NCBI RefSeq assembly: GCF_016642265.1
Contig: NZ_MRXX01000003.1
Coordinates: 64,542 to 89,057 of the forward strand
Origin: Streptococcus lactarius
Lineage (GTDB): Bacteria > Bacillota > Bacilli > Lactobacillales > Streptococcaceae
Reading direction: 5' to 3'
DNA: 24,516 nucleotides
In this document: in pieces, positions 16,215 through 23,167 of the stretch
How positions within the stretch are numbered: the stretch's first letter is position 1
Layout of the letters: each line of letters opens with the position of its first letter
The notes under the pieces: model-generated
The model's input: the letters and a program-made list of their open reading frames with translations, nothing else
Told to the model about the DNA's origin: nothing
Databases searched by the model: none
Made by a program: the position numbers and the translations under genes

Positions 16215-19200
16215 GACCAGTTCAGTTAGAATTGACCAATTTTGGACCTTATCGTAAGGAAGTCATCAATTTCACTCAGTTTGACCATGCTCCCCTCTTT
16301 TTGATTGGTGGGGACACGGGGGCTGGTAAGAGTACCCTCTTTGATGCCATGACAGTAGCTTTGTTTGCTACGACCAGTGGTGATCGTAATGTCGAAGAGA
16401 TGCGGTCAACCTTTGCTGGTTCAGAGGATGATTTGACCAAGGTGACTTTCTATTTCCAACAAGGCAACCATCTTTATCGCATCGAGCGTATTCTCCAGCA
16501 AGAGAAGACCAAGCGAGGCGGTGGTACGACCATGCAAAAAGCGACGGCTTCTCTAGTCATTGTGGATAAGATTGGAGGTCAAGAAATTGAAAAACTTGGG
16601 GATAAAATCAAGGAAGTTGGTGAACAGATTGAGCAGATTTTAGGACTCAATGCCGAGCAGTTCAAACAGATTATCCTCCTACCTCAAAATGATTTTAGTC
16701 GTTTCTTGAAAGAAGATTCCAAGACTAAGACTCAAATTTTAAAGAAAATCTTTGGAACGGGTATTTTTGACCGTTTTCAAAAGAGCTTGGAAGACCGTCT
16801 TCGTCAGAGCAATAAGGATATGGATAAGCGCCAGGCTCAGCTAGATGGTCATTTTGCCAGTCAGATTTGGTCTGGGGAAGAATTGGCCGTCTTGGCCCAA
16901 ACGCCAGTCTCTGAAAAATTGGCACGTCTTGAAGAGTTTCTGTCTCAACGTCAAGAAAATCTTGAAGAGCAGAAAAGCATCTTGAAGGATGCCCATGAGG
17001 ATTTGGCCAAACTGCATAAGAGCTTGCAAACTGCGCAAGATGTGGCAAAGATATTCCAAGAATTGGAGCAAGCTAAGGAGCGTTACCGTCAGGAAATCGA
17101 AGAGGGGGCTCAGGAACAGGCAGAGGCAAAAGCGCATCTGGAAGAATTACAGTTCGCTCAAGGTCTACAGGGAACCATTCGGACCTTGAAGCAATATCAG
17201 AAACAGTTGAATCAATTAGAGCAGGATTTTGAAATTGCTCAAGAAGCATTAAGTGAAAAGCAGCAGGCGTTTGAGGACGTTAAGTCTAAAAAAGAGAAAC
17301 TTGCTGCTCAATTTGAGGACGTTAAGTCTAAAAAAGAGAAACTGGGAGCGTGGAAAGAGGATATTATCTATGCCCATAGTCTTGCCCAAGAACAGGAGAA
17401 AATCAAACGTTCAAGTATTAACTACAAGCAGTTGGAAGAAACCTATCAGCAGGCTAGGAAAGAGATTGAGATGCTTAACAAGTCCTTGTCAGACTTGGAG
17501 GCTAATCGTCTTAGTTTAGAGAGTTTGCATGAGGCCGAAAAACTCCTCCAGATTGTGGACTACAGTGTGGAGAATCAACTGGCTCAGGACCTGAAAGAAA
17601 TAGAGGACTTGAATCAGGAGTTGACGGAGACTGAAAAACGTCACCAAGCCCGGTCTTTGGAGATTACCAAAGCCCAAGAAAGCCTCAGAAAACTGGAAGA
17701 GGAGTTAAGAACGACTTTGGCTTCCCGCCGTCAATTCATGATTGCCCAACTGCAAGCAGAGTTAGAGGAGGGGCAGCCTTGTGTGGTTTGTGGTGCTCTG
17801 GAACACCCTAATGTTGGTGGAGCACAGGCTGATGAAGTGGCCTTGAAAAATCTCATGAATCAGGTGGAGGAGCTTCAAACTCAAAAAGAAAAGCAAGCCG
17901 CTACTTTGTCAAATCGTCAGGCTACCTTGAGCGAGGTCGAATCTAAACGTCAGGATTTGCTTGACCAAGTGGCAAAAGCTAAGCTAGCATTGGAACAGCA
18001 TTACCAAGAACTGAAGGGGCAAGTTGCAGGACAGTTTGATTTTGATTTTTCAGAAGACTATGAAACTGACCGTGGGCAAGCCCTACTCCTGAAGGTTAAG
18101 AAGTATTATCAAGAGTTACAAAAACGTTATGATAAGGAAGAGACAGATTATGTCCGATATCAAGAAAAGATAGGTAAAGCTCAAGAAAAAGCGACAGATT
18201 TGGCTAAAACCTATCAAAAGGCCAAGGTAGTGCTTGACCAAGCTAAAGAGCGCCTAGAGGACTTGCAGGAAGCTCACCCAGAGCTTGAGTCTGTTGAGGT
18301 ATATCAAGAACGGATTTCCCTTGCTCATCAGGAGCTAGACATCTATGAGAAACAGGTTAAGGAAAATGGTGAAGCCTACAACCAACTTCATGCTGACATT
18401 CAAGGCATCAAGGGGCGGCTTGAGAGTATAACTAAGTCTAAAGATAAGGCAGAACAAGACGTTAAGCAATTATCTGCTGAATTAGAGCGAAGTCTCAAGG
18501 CCGAAGGGGCCCTCACCAATGACTTAGAGCAGGTCGAACTCTGGCTTGATGAAGTAGATAATCAAGATATTCCTAAGCTTCAGGCTCAATTAACGACCTA
18601 TGCAACGCTCAAACAAGAATTACAGACCCAGATTTGTAGGGGGCAAGAACTTCTCCAAAATCAAGAACAACCAGATCTCGATAGTCTAGCGCAAGCAGTA
18701 GAGACTTGTCAGGAAAGCTATAATCAGCAGCATGCTCAGGTTTTGGTAATAGAGAAGGGGCTTGAGGATGCGACGACTACCTACCAAGCGGCTAAGACCC
18801 TTCAAGACAGCAACCAGGAGGCCTTTAAGGCTCATCAAGAGCTCAGTGATTTGGTCAAGGTGGTTAAGGGAGAAAATACAGCTCTAACTGGGCGACTCAA
18901 TCTTGAAGTCTATGTTATCCGTCAGTATTTCCAACAAATCTTGGATTATGCCAATGCCAACTACATCGGTCTCTTAACGGATAATCGCTATTCCTTTGTC
19001 TTGAGTGAAGAAGGACGTAAAGCGAGTGATCACTTTGGTTTAGACATCAACGTCTATGACCAGTTGACAGGTAACGAGCGTTCCGTCAAATCCTTGTCTG
19101 GTGGTGAAACCTTTATCGCCGCACTGGCTATTGCCCTATCCCTTTCAGAGGTGGTGCAAAATACCAGCAAGGGTGCTGTTGTCGAAGCTCTCTTCATCGA

Positions 19201-19390
19201 CGAAGGCTTTGGCTCACTGGATAAGGAAGCCCTGACCAAGGCCATCGCTGTTCTGGAACAAATCGGTGAAAACCGAATGGTCGGTGTCATCAGCCACGTG
19301 GATGACATGAAAGAAGGCATCGCCCAACAACTCGCTATCATCAAGTCGCATGATGGCAGTAGCCAAATTAAGGTTATAAAGAAAAATTAG
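16211..19390 (+). CDS. sbcC: Exonuclease SbcCD ATPase subunit SbcC
   Basis: Rad50-like SMC ATPase of 1059 residues. Walker A is GGDTGAGKSTLFDA near residue 33-46 and the Q-loop is ILLPQNDFSRFL. Two long coiled-coil arms (about 190-880) meet at a zinc hook CVVCG (C524 and C527). The ABC signature SLSGGETFIAALAIAL, Walker B ALFIDEGFGSLD and the H-loop SHVDDMKE close the C-terminal head. In the first arm, residues 354-367 and 368-381 are a tandem duplication of 14 residues. A 32-nt block is repeated exactly with a 42-nt period (17270-17301 and 17312-17343). Fourteen residues equal two heptads, so the coiled-coil register is kept. Confidence 0.96.
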   Translation: MRPVQLELTNFGPYRKEVINFTQFDHAPLFLIGGDTGAGKSTLFDAMTVALFATTSGDRNVEEMRSTFAGSEDDLTKVTFYFQQGNHLYRIERILQQEKTKRGGGTTMQKATASLVIVDKIGGQEIEKLGDKIKEVGEQIEQILGLNAEQFKQIILLPQNDFSRFLKEDSKTKTQILKKIFGTGIFDRFQKSLEDRLRQSNKDMDKRQAQLDGHFASQIWSGEELAVLAQTPVSEKLARLEEFLSQRQENLEEQKSILKDAHEDLAKLHKSLQTAQDVAKIFQELEQAKERYRQEIEEGAQEQAEAKAHLEELQFAQGLQGTIRTLKQYQKQLNQLEQDFEIAQEALSEKQQAFEDVKSKKEKLAAQFEDVKSKKEKLGAWKEDIIYAHSLAQEQEKIKRSSINYKQLEETYQQARKEIEMLNKSLSDLEANRLSLESLHEAEKLLQIVDYSVENQLAQDLKEIEDLNQELTETEKRHQARSLEITKAQESLRKLEEELRTTLASRRQFMIAQLQAELEEGQPCVVCGALEHPNVGGAQADEVALKNLMNQVEELQTQKEKQAATLSNRQATLSEVESKRQDLLDQVAKAKLALEQHYQELKGQVAGQFDFDFSEDYETDRGQALLLKVKKYYQELQKRYDKEETDYVRYQEKIGKAQEKATDLAKTYQKAKVVLDQAKERLEDLQEAHPELESVEVYQERISLAHQELDIYEKQVKENGEAYNQLHADIQGIKGRLESITKSKDKAEQDVKQLSAELERSLKAEGALTNDLEQVELWLDEVDNQDIPKLQAQLTTYATLKQELQTQICRGQELLQNQEQPDLDSLAQAVETCQESYNQQHAQVLVIEKGLEDATTTYQAAKTLQDSNQEAFKAHQELSDLVKVVKGENTALTGRLNLEVYVIRQYFQQILDYANANYIGLLTDNRYSFVLSEEGRKASDHFGLDINVYDQLTGNERSVKSLSGGETFIAALAIALSLSEVVQNTSKGAVVEALFIDEGFGSLDKEALTKAIAVLEQIGENRMVGVISHVDDMKEGIAQQLAIIKSHDGSSQIKVIKKN
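17270..17343 (+). repeat. In-frame tandem duplication within sbcC
   Basis: Two identical 32-nt copies (17270-17301 and 17312-17343) separated by 10 nt, period 42 nt. The encoded repeat is FEDVKSKKEKL followed by AAQ in the first copy and GAW in the second. Perfect identity suggests a recent slippage or unequal exchange. Confidence 0.92.
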
Positions 19391-19423
19391 AATCAATTGT
19401 ATAAAGTTTAATTATGAGTTGGT

Positions 19424-19439
19424 AATATACAAGTATATT
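19424..19439. repeat. AT-rich palindrome in the sbcC-metG gap
   Basis: AATATAC, AA, GTATATT: perfect 7-bp arms. It lies 33 nt after the sbcC stop in an otherwise featureless AT-rich stretch. Its role is unknown. Confidence 0.4.
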
Positions 19440-19531
19440 GGCTAATTTTAGTGATGAACTGAGTTAGAAGTTTGATCGATTAAATATTGTTCATGCCCTA
19501 TTATTATTAATGATATGCAAAATGTTAATGT

Positions 19532-19559
19532 AAAAAAGCTGACTTCGGTCAGCTTTTTT
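19532..19559. terminator. Bidirectional-looking terminator before metG
   Basis: AAAAAAGCTGAC (19532-19543), UUCG-type tetraloop TTCG, GTCAGCTTTTTT (19548-19559). Perfect stem with A tract on one side and T tract on the other, so it can end transcription in either direction. It most likely serves sbcDC. Confidence 0.92.
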
Positions 19560-19593
19560 GTTTATCTTGTCTAGTCCCCTAGCTGGTTTTGGG

Positions 19594-19622
19594 TTTTCAG
19601 CGCTCCCTAAAAGTGTTATAAT
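19594..19622 (+). promoter_or_regulatory. metG promoter
   Basis: -35-like TTTTCA (19594-19599), 17-nt spacer, -10 TATAAT (19617-19622) with TGT before it (extended -10). The leader of about 40 nt is too short for a T-box. Confidence 0.7.
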
Positions 19623-19669
19623 AAAGTGTTACTAAATTGGGTTCCATTAGCCCTGAAAGGAAAAGAAAC

Positions 19670-21661
19670 ATGACAAAATCATTCTACATCACAACCCCTA
19701 TCTATTACCCATCTGGTAAATTGCACATTGGTTCAGCATACACAACGATCGCCTGTGACGTCTTGGCGCGTTACAAACGTATGATGAACTACGATGTGTT
19801 CTACCTGACTGGTCTTGATGAGCACGGTCAAAAGATCCAGCAAAAAGCAGAAGAAGCTGGGATCACGCCACAAGCTTATGTAGATGGGATGGCCGTTGGA
19901 GTGAAAGAACTCTGGCAATTACTCGATATCTCATATGATAAATTCATCCGTACGACAGACGATTACCATGAAAAAGTGGTGGCCCAGATCTTTGAACGCT
20001 TGCTTGCGCAAGACGACATCTATCTGGGTGAGTACTCTGGCTGGTACTCAGTCTCTGATGAAGAGTTCTTCACAGAAAGCCAATTGGCTGAGGTCTACCG
20101 TGATGAGAATGGCAAGGTTATCGGTGGTGTAGCCCCATCAGGCCACGAAGTAGAATGGGTTTCTGAAGAATCTTATTTCCTTCGTCTCAGCAAATACCAA
20201 GACCGCTTGGTCGAATTTTTCAAATCTCAACCGGATTTCATCACGCCAGATGGCCGTCTCAATGAAATGTTGAAAAACTTTATCGAACCCGGTTTGGAAG
20301 ATTTAGCGGTATCTCGGACTACCTTTACCTGGGGAGTCCCAGTTCCATCCAATCCTAGACACGTTGTCTACGTTTGGTTTGATGCCCTTCTTAACTATGT
20401 GACAGCTCTTGGTTATGGCCAAGAAGATCATGAAAACTTTGACAAATTCTGGAACGGAACCGTCTTCCACATGGTCGGAAAAGACATCCTTCGTTTCCAC
20501 TCCATCTACTGGCCAATCCTTCTCATGATGCTCGACATCAAATTGCCAGAACGTTTGATTGGTCATGGTTGGTTTGTCATGAAAGACGGTAAGATGTCTA
20601 AGTCTAAAGGAAATGTCATCTACCCAGAAATGTTGGTGGAACGCTTCGGCTTGGATCCACTTCGATACTACCTCATGCGCAGTTTGCCGGTTGGTTCAGA
20701 TGGTACCTTTACACCAGAAGACTACGTGGCTCGCATCAACTATGAATTGGCCAATGACCTTGGAAACCTCCTCAACCGGACGGTAGCCATGATCAACAAG
20801 TACTTTGGTGGTCAAGTTCCAGCTTATGTCGAAAACGTGACTGCATTTGATGCAGATTTGGCTAAGGTAGTCGAAGAAAACATCGCTGAATACCACAAGC
20901 AAATGAACGCGGTGGATTACCCACGCGCTTTGGAAGCTGTATGGAATATTATCTCTCGTACCAACAAGTACATCGATGAGACAGCTCCATGGGTCCTTGC
21001 TAAAGAAGATGGTGATAAGGAACAATTGGCAGCGGTCATGGCTCACTTGGCAGCAAGCCTTCGTGTCGTAGCTCACCTCATCCAACCATTCATGATGAAT
21101 ACCTCAAACGCCATCATGGAACAACTTGGTTTGGGCTTGAACTTCGATCTTGAAAACTTGACCCTAGCAGGCTTCCCTGAAAATATTACAGTGGTGGCCA
21201 AAGGAACTCCTATCTTCCCACGTCTGGATATGGATGAAGAAATTGCCTACATCCAATCGCAAATGACTGCTGGTAAACCACAAGAAAAAGAATGGATTCC
21301 AGAAGAAGTGGAACTCAAATCTGAAAAAGACGAGATCAAGTTTGAAGACTTTGACAAGGTTGAAATCCGTGTAGCAGAAGTCAAAGAAGTGGAACGCGTC
21401 GAAGGATCAGATAAATTGCTTCGCTTCCGCCTAGATGCAGGAGATGGCGAAGACCGCCAAATCCTTTCTGGTATCGCGAAATTCTATCCAAATGAACAAG
21501 AATTGGTCGGCAAGAAACTCCAAATCGTGGCTAATCTCAAACCACGTAAGATGATGAAGAAATATGTCAGCCAAGGCATGATTCTTTCCGCAGAATACGG
21601 AGATCAATTAACAGTCTTAACGGTTGATCCATCTGTACCAAATGGAAGCATCATTGGGTAA
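19670..21661 (+). CDS. metG: Methionyl-tRNA synthetase
   Basis: Charges tRNA-Met in the cytosol. It has 663 residues. The class I HIGH motif reads HIGS (19-22), and KMSKS is at 308-312. The insertion that carries zinc cysteines in many MetRS enzymes (here [15 protein letters not shown]) has no cysteine, so this is the zinc-free form. The anticodon-binding helical domain spans about 380-520. A C-terminal tRNA-binding (Trbp111/EMAP-like) domain occupies about 558-663 ([21 protein letters not shown]). The frame is open further upstream to a TTG at 19637. The ATG at 19670 has AAAGGA (19656-19661) 8 nt before it and matches family N-termini. Confidence 0.97.
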   Translation: MTKSFYITTPIYYPSGKLHIGSAYTTIACDVLARYKRMMNYDVFYLTGLDEHGQKIQQKAEEAGITPQAYVDGMAVGVKELWQLLDISYDKFIRTTDDYHEKVVAQIFERLLAQDDIYLGEYSGWYSVSDEEFFTESQLAEVYRDENGKVIGGVAPSGHEVEWVSEESYFLRLSKYQDRLVEFFKSQPDFITPDGRLNEMLKNFIEPGLEDLAVSRTTFTWGVPVPSNPRHVVYVWFDALLNYVTALGYGQEDHENFDKFWNGTVFHMVGKDILRFHSIYWPILLMMLDIKLPERLIGHGWFVMKDGKMSKSKGNVIYPEMLVERFGLDPLRYYLMRSLPVGSDGTFTPEDYVARINYELANDLGNLLNRTVAMINKYFGGQVPAYVENVTAFDADLAKVVEENIAEYHKQMNAVDYPRALEAVWNIISRTNKYIDETAPWVLAKEDGDKEQLAAVMAHLAASLRVVAHLIQPFMMNTSNAIMEQLGLGLNFDLENLTLAGFPENITVVAKGTPIFPRLDMDEEIAYIQSQMTAGKPQEKEWIPEEVELKSEKDEIKFEDFDKVEIRVAEVKEVERVEGSDKLLRFRLDAGDGEDRQILSGIAKFYPNEQELVGKKLQIVANLKPRKMMKKYVSQGMILSAEYGDQLTVLTVDPSVPNGSIIG

Positions 21662-21680
21662 ACGATAGACAAAGAAAAAG

Positions 21681-21835
21681 TCATCTAAAAAACTTTCCTT
21701 AGGTGAGTACGGATGTCAGCGAACTTCGAAGAAGTTCCATGACTTAGTTTTGGAACTAAGGTTCCAAAACTCCCGAGTGCTAGAAACAAAAGTGTTTCTA
21801 GCACTTTTCTCACGGCGGAAAGTTTCAGTAGATGA
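21681..21835 (+). repeat. Three-hairpin structured element, copy A
   Basis: A 155-bp element starting 19 nt after the metG stop. Terminal inverted repeat: TCATCTAAAAAACTTTCC (21681-21698) against GGAAAGTTTCAGTAGATGA (21817-21835). An inner closing stem pairs GTGAG (21703-21707) with CTCAC (21809-21813). Inside are three hairpins. The first is GAACTTC/GAAGTTC (21721-21737). The second is AGTTTTGGAAC/GTTCCAAAACT (21746-21771). The third is AGTGCTAGAAACA/TGTTTCTAGCACT (21776-21805), followed by TTTCTC. The architecture and the CCTTAGGTGAG block are shared with copy B on the other strand. It has no ORF. It could be a MITE-like element or a structured RNA; its third hairpin may end metG transcription. 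Confidence 0.85.
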
Positions 21836-21916
21836 TTGAATAATTCTAACGAATGATTTTTTTATTTTTATAGAATTTATTTGATGTGTAAGGAAGAACA
21901 GATTGTCTACACTCTC

Positions 21917-21938
21917 AAGCACTCCCGCGGGAGTGCTT
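21917..21938 (+). terminator. Perfect GC-rich palindrome, likely terminator
   Basis: Two 11-nt arms, AAGCACTCCCG (21917-21927) and CGGGAGTGCTT (21928-21938), joined without a spacer. On the plus strand T-rich sequence follows (TTTTCTTGT), which suits a terminator for rightward transcription. On the minus strand no T run follows. It lies midway between the two structured elements. Confidence 0.6.
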
Positions 21939-22006
21939 TTCTTGTATCGATATAGTTCCCATCATTAGGTTTTACAAAGATGATAGATGAGTTCTATTCG
22001 TAATAA

Positions 22007-22161
22007 ATGTTAATGGAGACTTCCACAGTGAGAAAAGAGTCTGAAACATTTTCGTTTCAGACTCTCGGAAGATTTGAGACAGTAGGCTCAAATCTTAGGT
22101 ATGGAATCCCAGAGGGATTCGCTACCGTCCGTCCTCACCTAAGGCAAGTCTCCAATGACAT
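22007..22161 (-). repeat. Three-hairpin structured element, copy B
   Basis: A 155-bp element on the minus strand starting 14 nt after the stop of the Xre gene. Its outer arms ATGTCATTGGAGACTT (22161-22146) and AAGTCTCCATTAACAT (22022-22007) pair at 14 of 16 positions. GTGAG (22138-22134) pairs with CTCAC (22032-22028). The three hairpins are GAATCCC/GGGATTC (22120-22104), AAGATTTGAG/CTCAAATCTT (22096-22069) and AGAGTCTGAAAC/GTTTCAGACTCT (22065-22036), the last followed by TTTTC. It aligns with copy A throughout. Conserved blocks are CCTTAGGTGAG, ACGGA, AGCGAA, TTCCAT, CCGAG and TTTTCTCAC, while the arms differ with pairing retained. It has no ORF. Confidence 0.85.
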
Positions 22162-22175
22162 TCTGAATATAGTAC

Positions 22176-22382
22176 CTATTCATCTGGCCGGTATTCCAGG
22201 ATATCTCCGGGCTGACAGTCCAGTTCTTTGCAGATGGCTTCAAGAGTGGTGAAGCGGATGGCTTTGGCCTTGCCGGTCTTGAGGATGGAAAGGTTGGCTG
22301 TGGTGATGCCGATTTTGTCAGCTAGCTCATTGGATTTCATCTTTCGCTTGGCCAGCATGACATCTAGATTGACGATAATCAT
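22176..22382 (-). CDS. Small Xre-family helix-turn-helix regulator (YozG-like)
   Basis: A 68-residue protein that is almost all DNA-binding domain. The HTH spans about 10-60, with SNELADKIGITTANLSILKTGKAKAIRFTTLEAICKELDC reading as helices 2-5 of the Cro/CI fold, then GDILEYRPDE. Proteins of this YozG-like type are usually encoded beside a DUF2975 membrane protein, as here (10 nt between the genes), and the pair is thought to form a membrane-linked switch, although the signal is unknown. AAGGAGG lies 5 nt before the ATG. It is the distal gene of the minus-strand unit, and structured element B starts 14 nt after it. Confidence 0.85.
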   Translation of the reverse strand: MIIVNLDVMLAKRKMKSNELADKIGITTANLSILKTGKAKAIRFTTLEAICKELDCQPGDILEYRPDE

Positions 22383-22392
22383 GGCATCCTCC

Positions 22393-22914
22393 TTAAATAG
22401 TTAGCTCATTTTCTTCTGCGATCGCAATCCCTCTCTCTAAAATCTTGCCAAGCGCCCAGACAATTGGGACAGAGAGGAGAAGTCCCGTGTTAAAGGTCAA
22501 TCGGAAGGTGAAGGGAAGAAGATGAGCATTGCCACTAGTTTCGATTGAGCCAGACAGAAAGGACAAGACCAAGAGGATCTTCCAAGCTCGGTTACAAAGA
22601 TCAATGTTGGAGTGAGAAAAGATCTTTTCTTGGTAGAGATTTTGGAGGAAGCTACGAATGGTGATGAGAAGAAAAATATAGATAGCGCTTGAAGCTAGTG
22701 GAAAGAGCAACTGCCAGAGGGGCTGCGGAGTTTTTGGGAAGAGCTGGATGCCATTGACATCAAAGGACAAGCGACCTGATTGAACAAGCTCTTTTAAGAA
22801 GCCCATGCGTGTCAGTAGGTGGACGACCAGTGCAAGAACTGTTGTAATCCCGCAGAAGTAAATGAAGGCAGTAAGAACGTCAATAACGTTCTTTAAGGTT
22901 TTAGAGTTTTTCAT
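22393..22914 (-). CDS. DUF2975 family membrane protein
   Basis: A 173-residue integral membrane protein with about four hydrophobic segments (residues 12-33, 66-88, 110-125 and 140-160). The N-terminal stretch before the first segment is short and basic (MKNSKTLKN), so the N-terminus is likely cytoplasmic. The layout matches DUF2975, found next to small Xre regulators in Firmicutes and other phyla. No catalytic motif is visible. It may sequester or modulate the adjacent regulator, by analogy with other membrane-inhibitor/regulator pairs in streptococci; that is inference. The ribosome site AAGGAGG precedes the ATG. It is divergent from the surface-protein gene to the right, with 253 nt of very AT-rich sequence between. 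Confidence 0.82.
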   Translation of the reverse strand: MKNSKTLKNVIDVLTAFIYFCGITTVLALVVHLLTRMGFLKELVQSGRLSFDVNGIQLFPKTPQPLWQLLFPLASSAIYIFLLITIRSFLQNLYQEKIFSHSNIDLCNRAWKILLVLSFLSGSIETSGNAHLLPFTFRLTFNTGLLLSVPIVWALGKILERGIAIAEENELTI

Positions 22915-22951
22915 GGCAAACCTCCTTGAAGTTTATTTATTTTTCACTTAT

Positions 22952-22979
22952 AGTATACCTGTTTTTTTAAAATAGTCAA
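22952..22979 (-). promoter_or_regulatory. Promoter of the DUF2975-xre unit
   Basis: On the minus strand, -35 TTGACT (22979-22974), 16-nt spacer, -10 TATACT (22957-22952). The -10 context GGTATACTA recurs in the divergent promoter at 23127-23135. Confidence 0.78.
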
Positions 22980-23104
22980 GAAAAAATATCGATAAACAAT
23001 AAAAAAATAATGAAAAACAAAATATATTGTTTGAAAAACAATGAATTTTCCAAACATAAGAGAAAAATAGCTTGCTAGCTAAAAAAACACTACATGGAGG
23101 GGAA

Positions 23105-23142
23105 TTTTACTATACTTTGGATTTAGGGTATACTAGTGTATA
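23105..23142 (+). promoter_or_regulatory. Promoter region of the anchored surface protein gene
   Basis: Two TATACT hexamers 18 nt apart (23111-23116 and 23129-23134). The second fits a -10 with TTTTAC (23105-23110) as -35 and an 18-nt spacer. It forms part of an interrupted inverted repeat, TATAC TAGT GTATA (23129-23142), a possible operator for the neighbouring Xre regulator. Confidence 0.5.
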
Positions 23143-23167
23143 GATCGAATTCCATGGAGGTAGAAAA

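Noticed and set aside
19391..19669. A T-box or S-box riboswitch ahead of metG
   Set aside because: The promoter lies about 50 nt before the ATG, leaving a leader too short for either. The upstream hairpin is a plain terminator with TTCG loop.
21995..22002. TACGAATA on the minus strand, identical to the ComX (cin-box) core used by competence genes
   Set aside because: An 8-mer is expected about once by chance in a window this size. No T-rich flank or competence gene follows, and the site points into non-coding sequence.
21681..22161. The repeated hairpins considered as a CRISPR array or integron attC sites
   Set aside because: There are only two units in opposite orientation, with no regular spacer and no cas or integrase gene. 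The internal hairpins are multiple per unit.
22983..23100. Very AT-rich segment between the divergent units considered as an origin or phage attachment site
   Set aside because: No DnaA boxes, iterons or duplicated core are visible, and AT-rich divergent promoter regions are ordinary.
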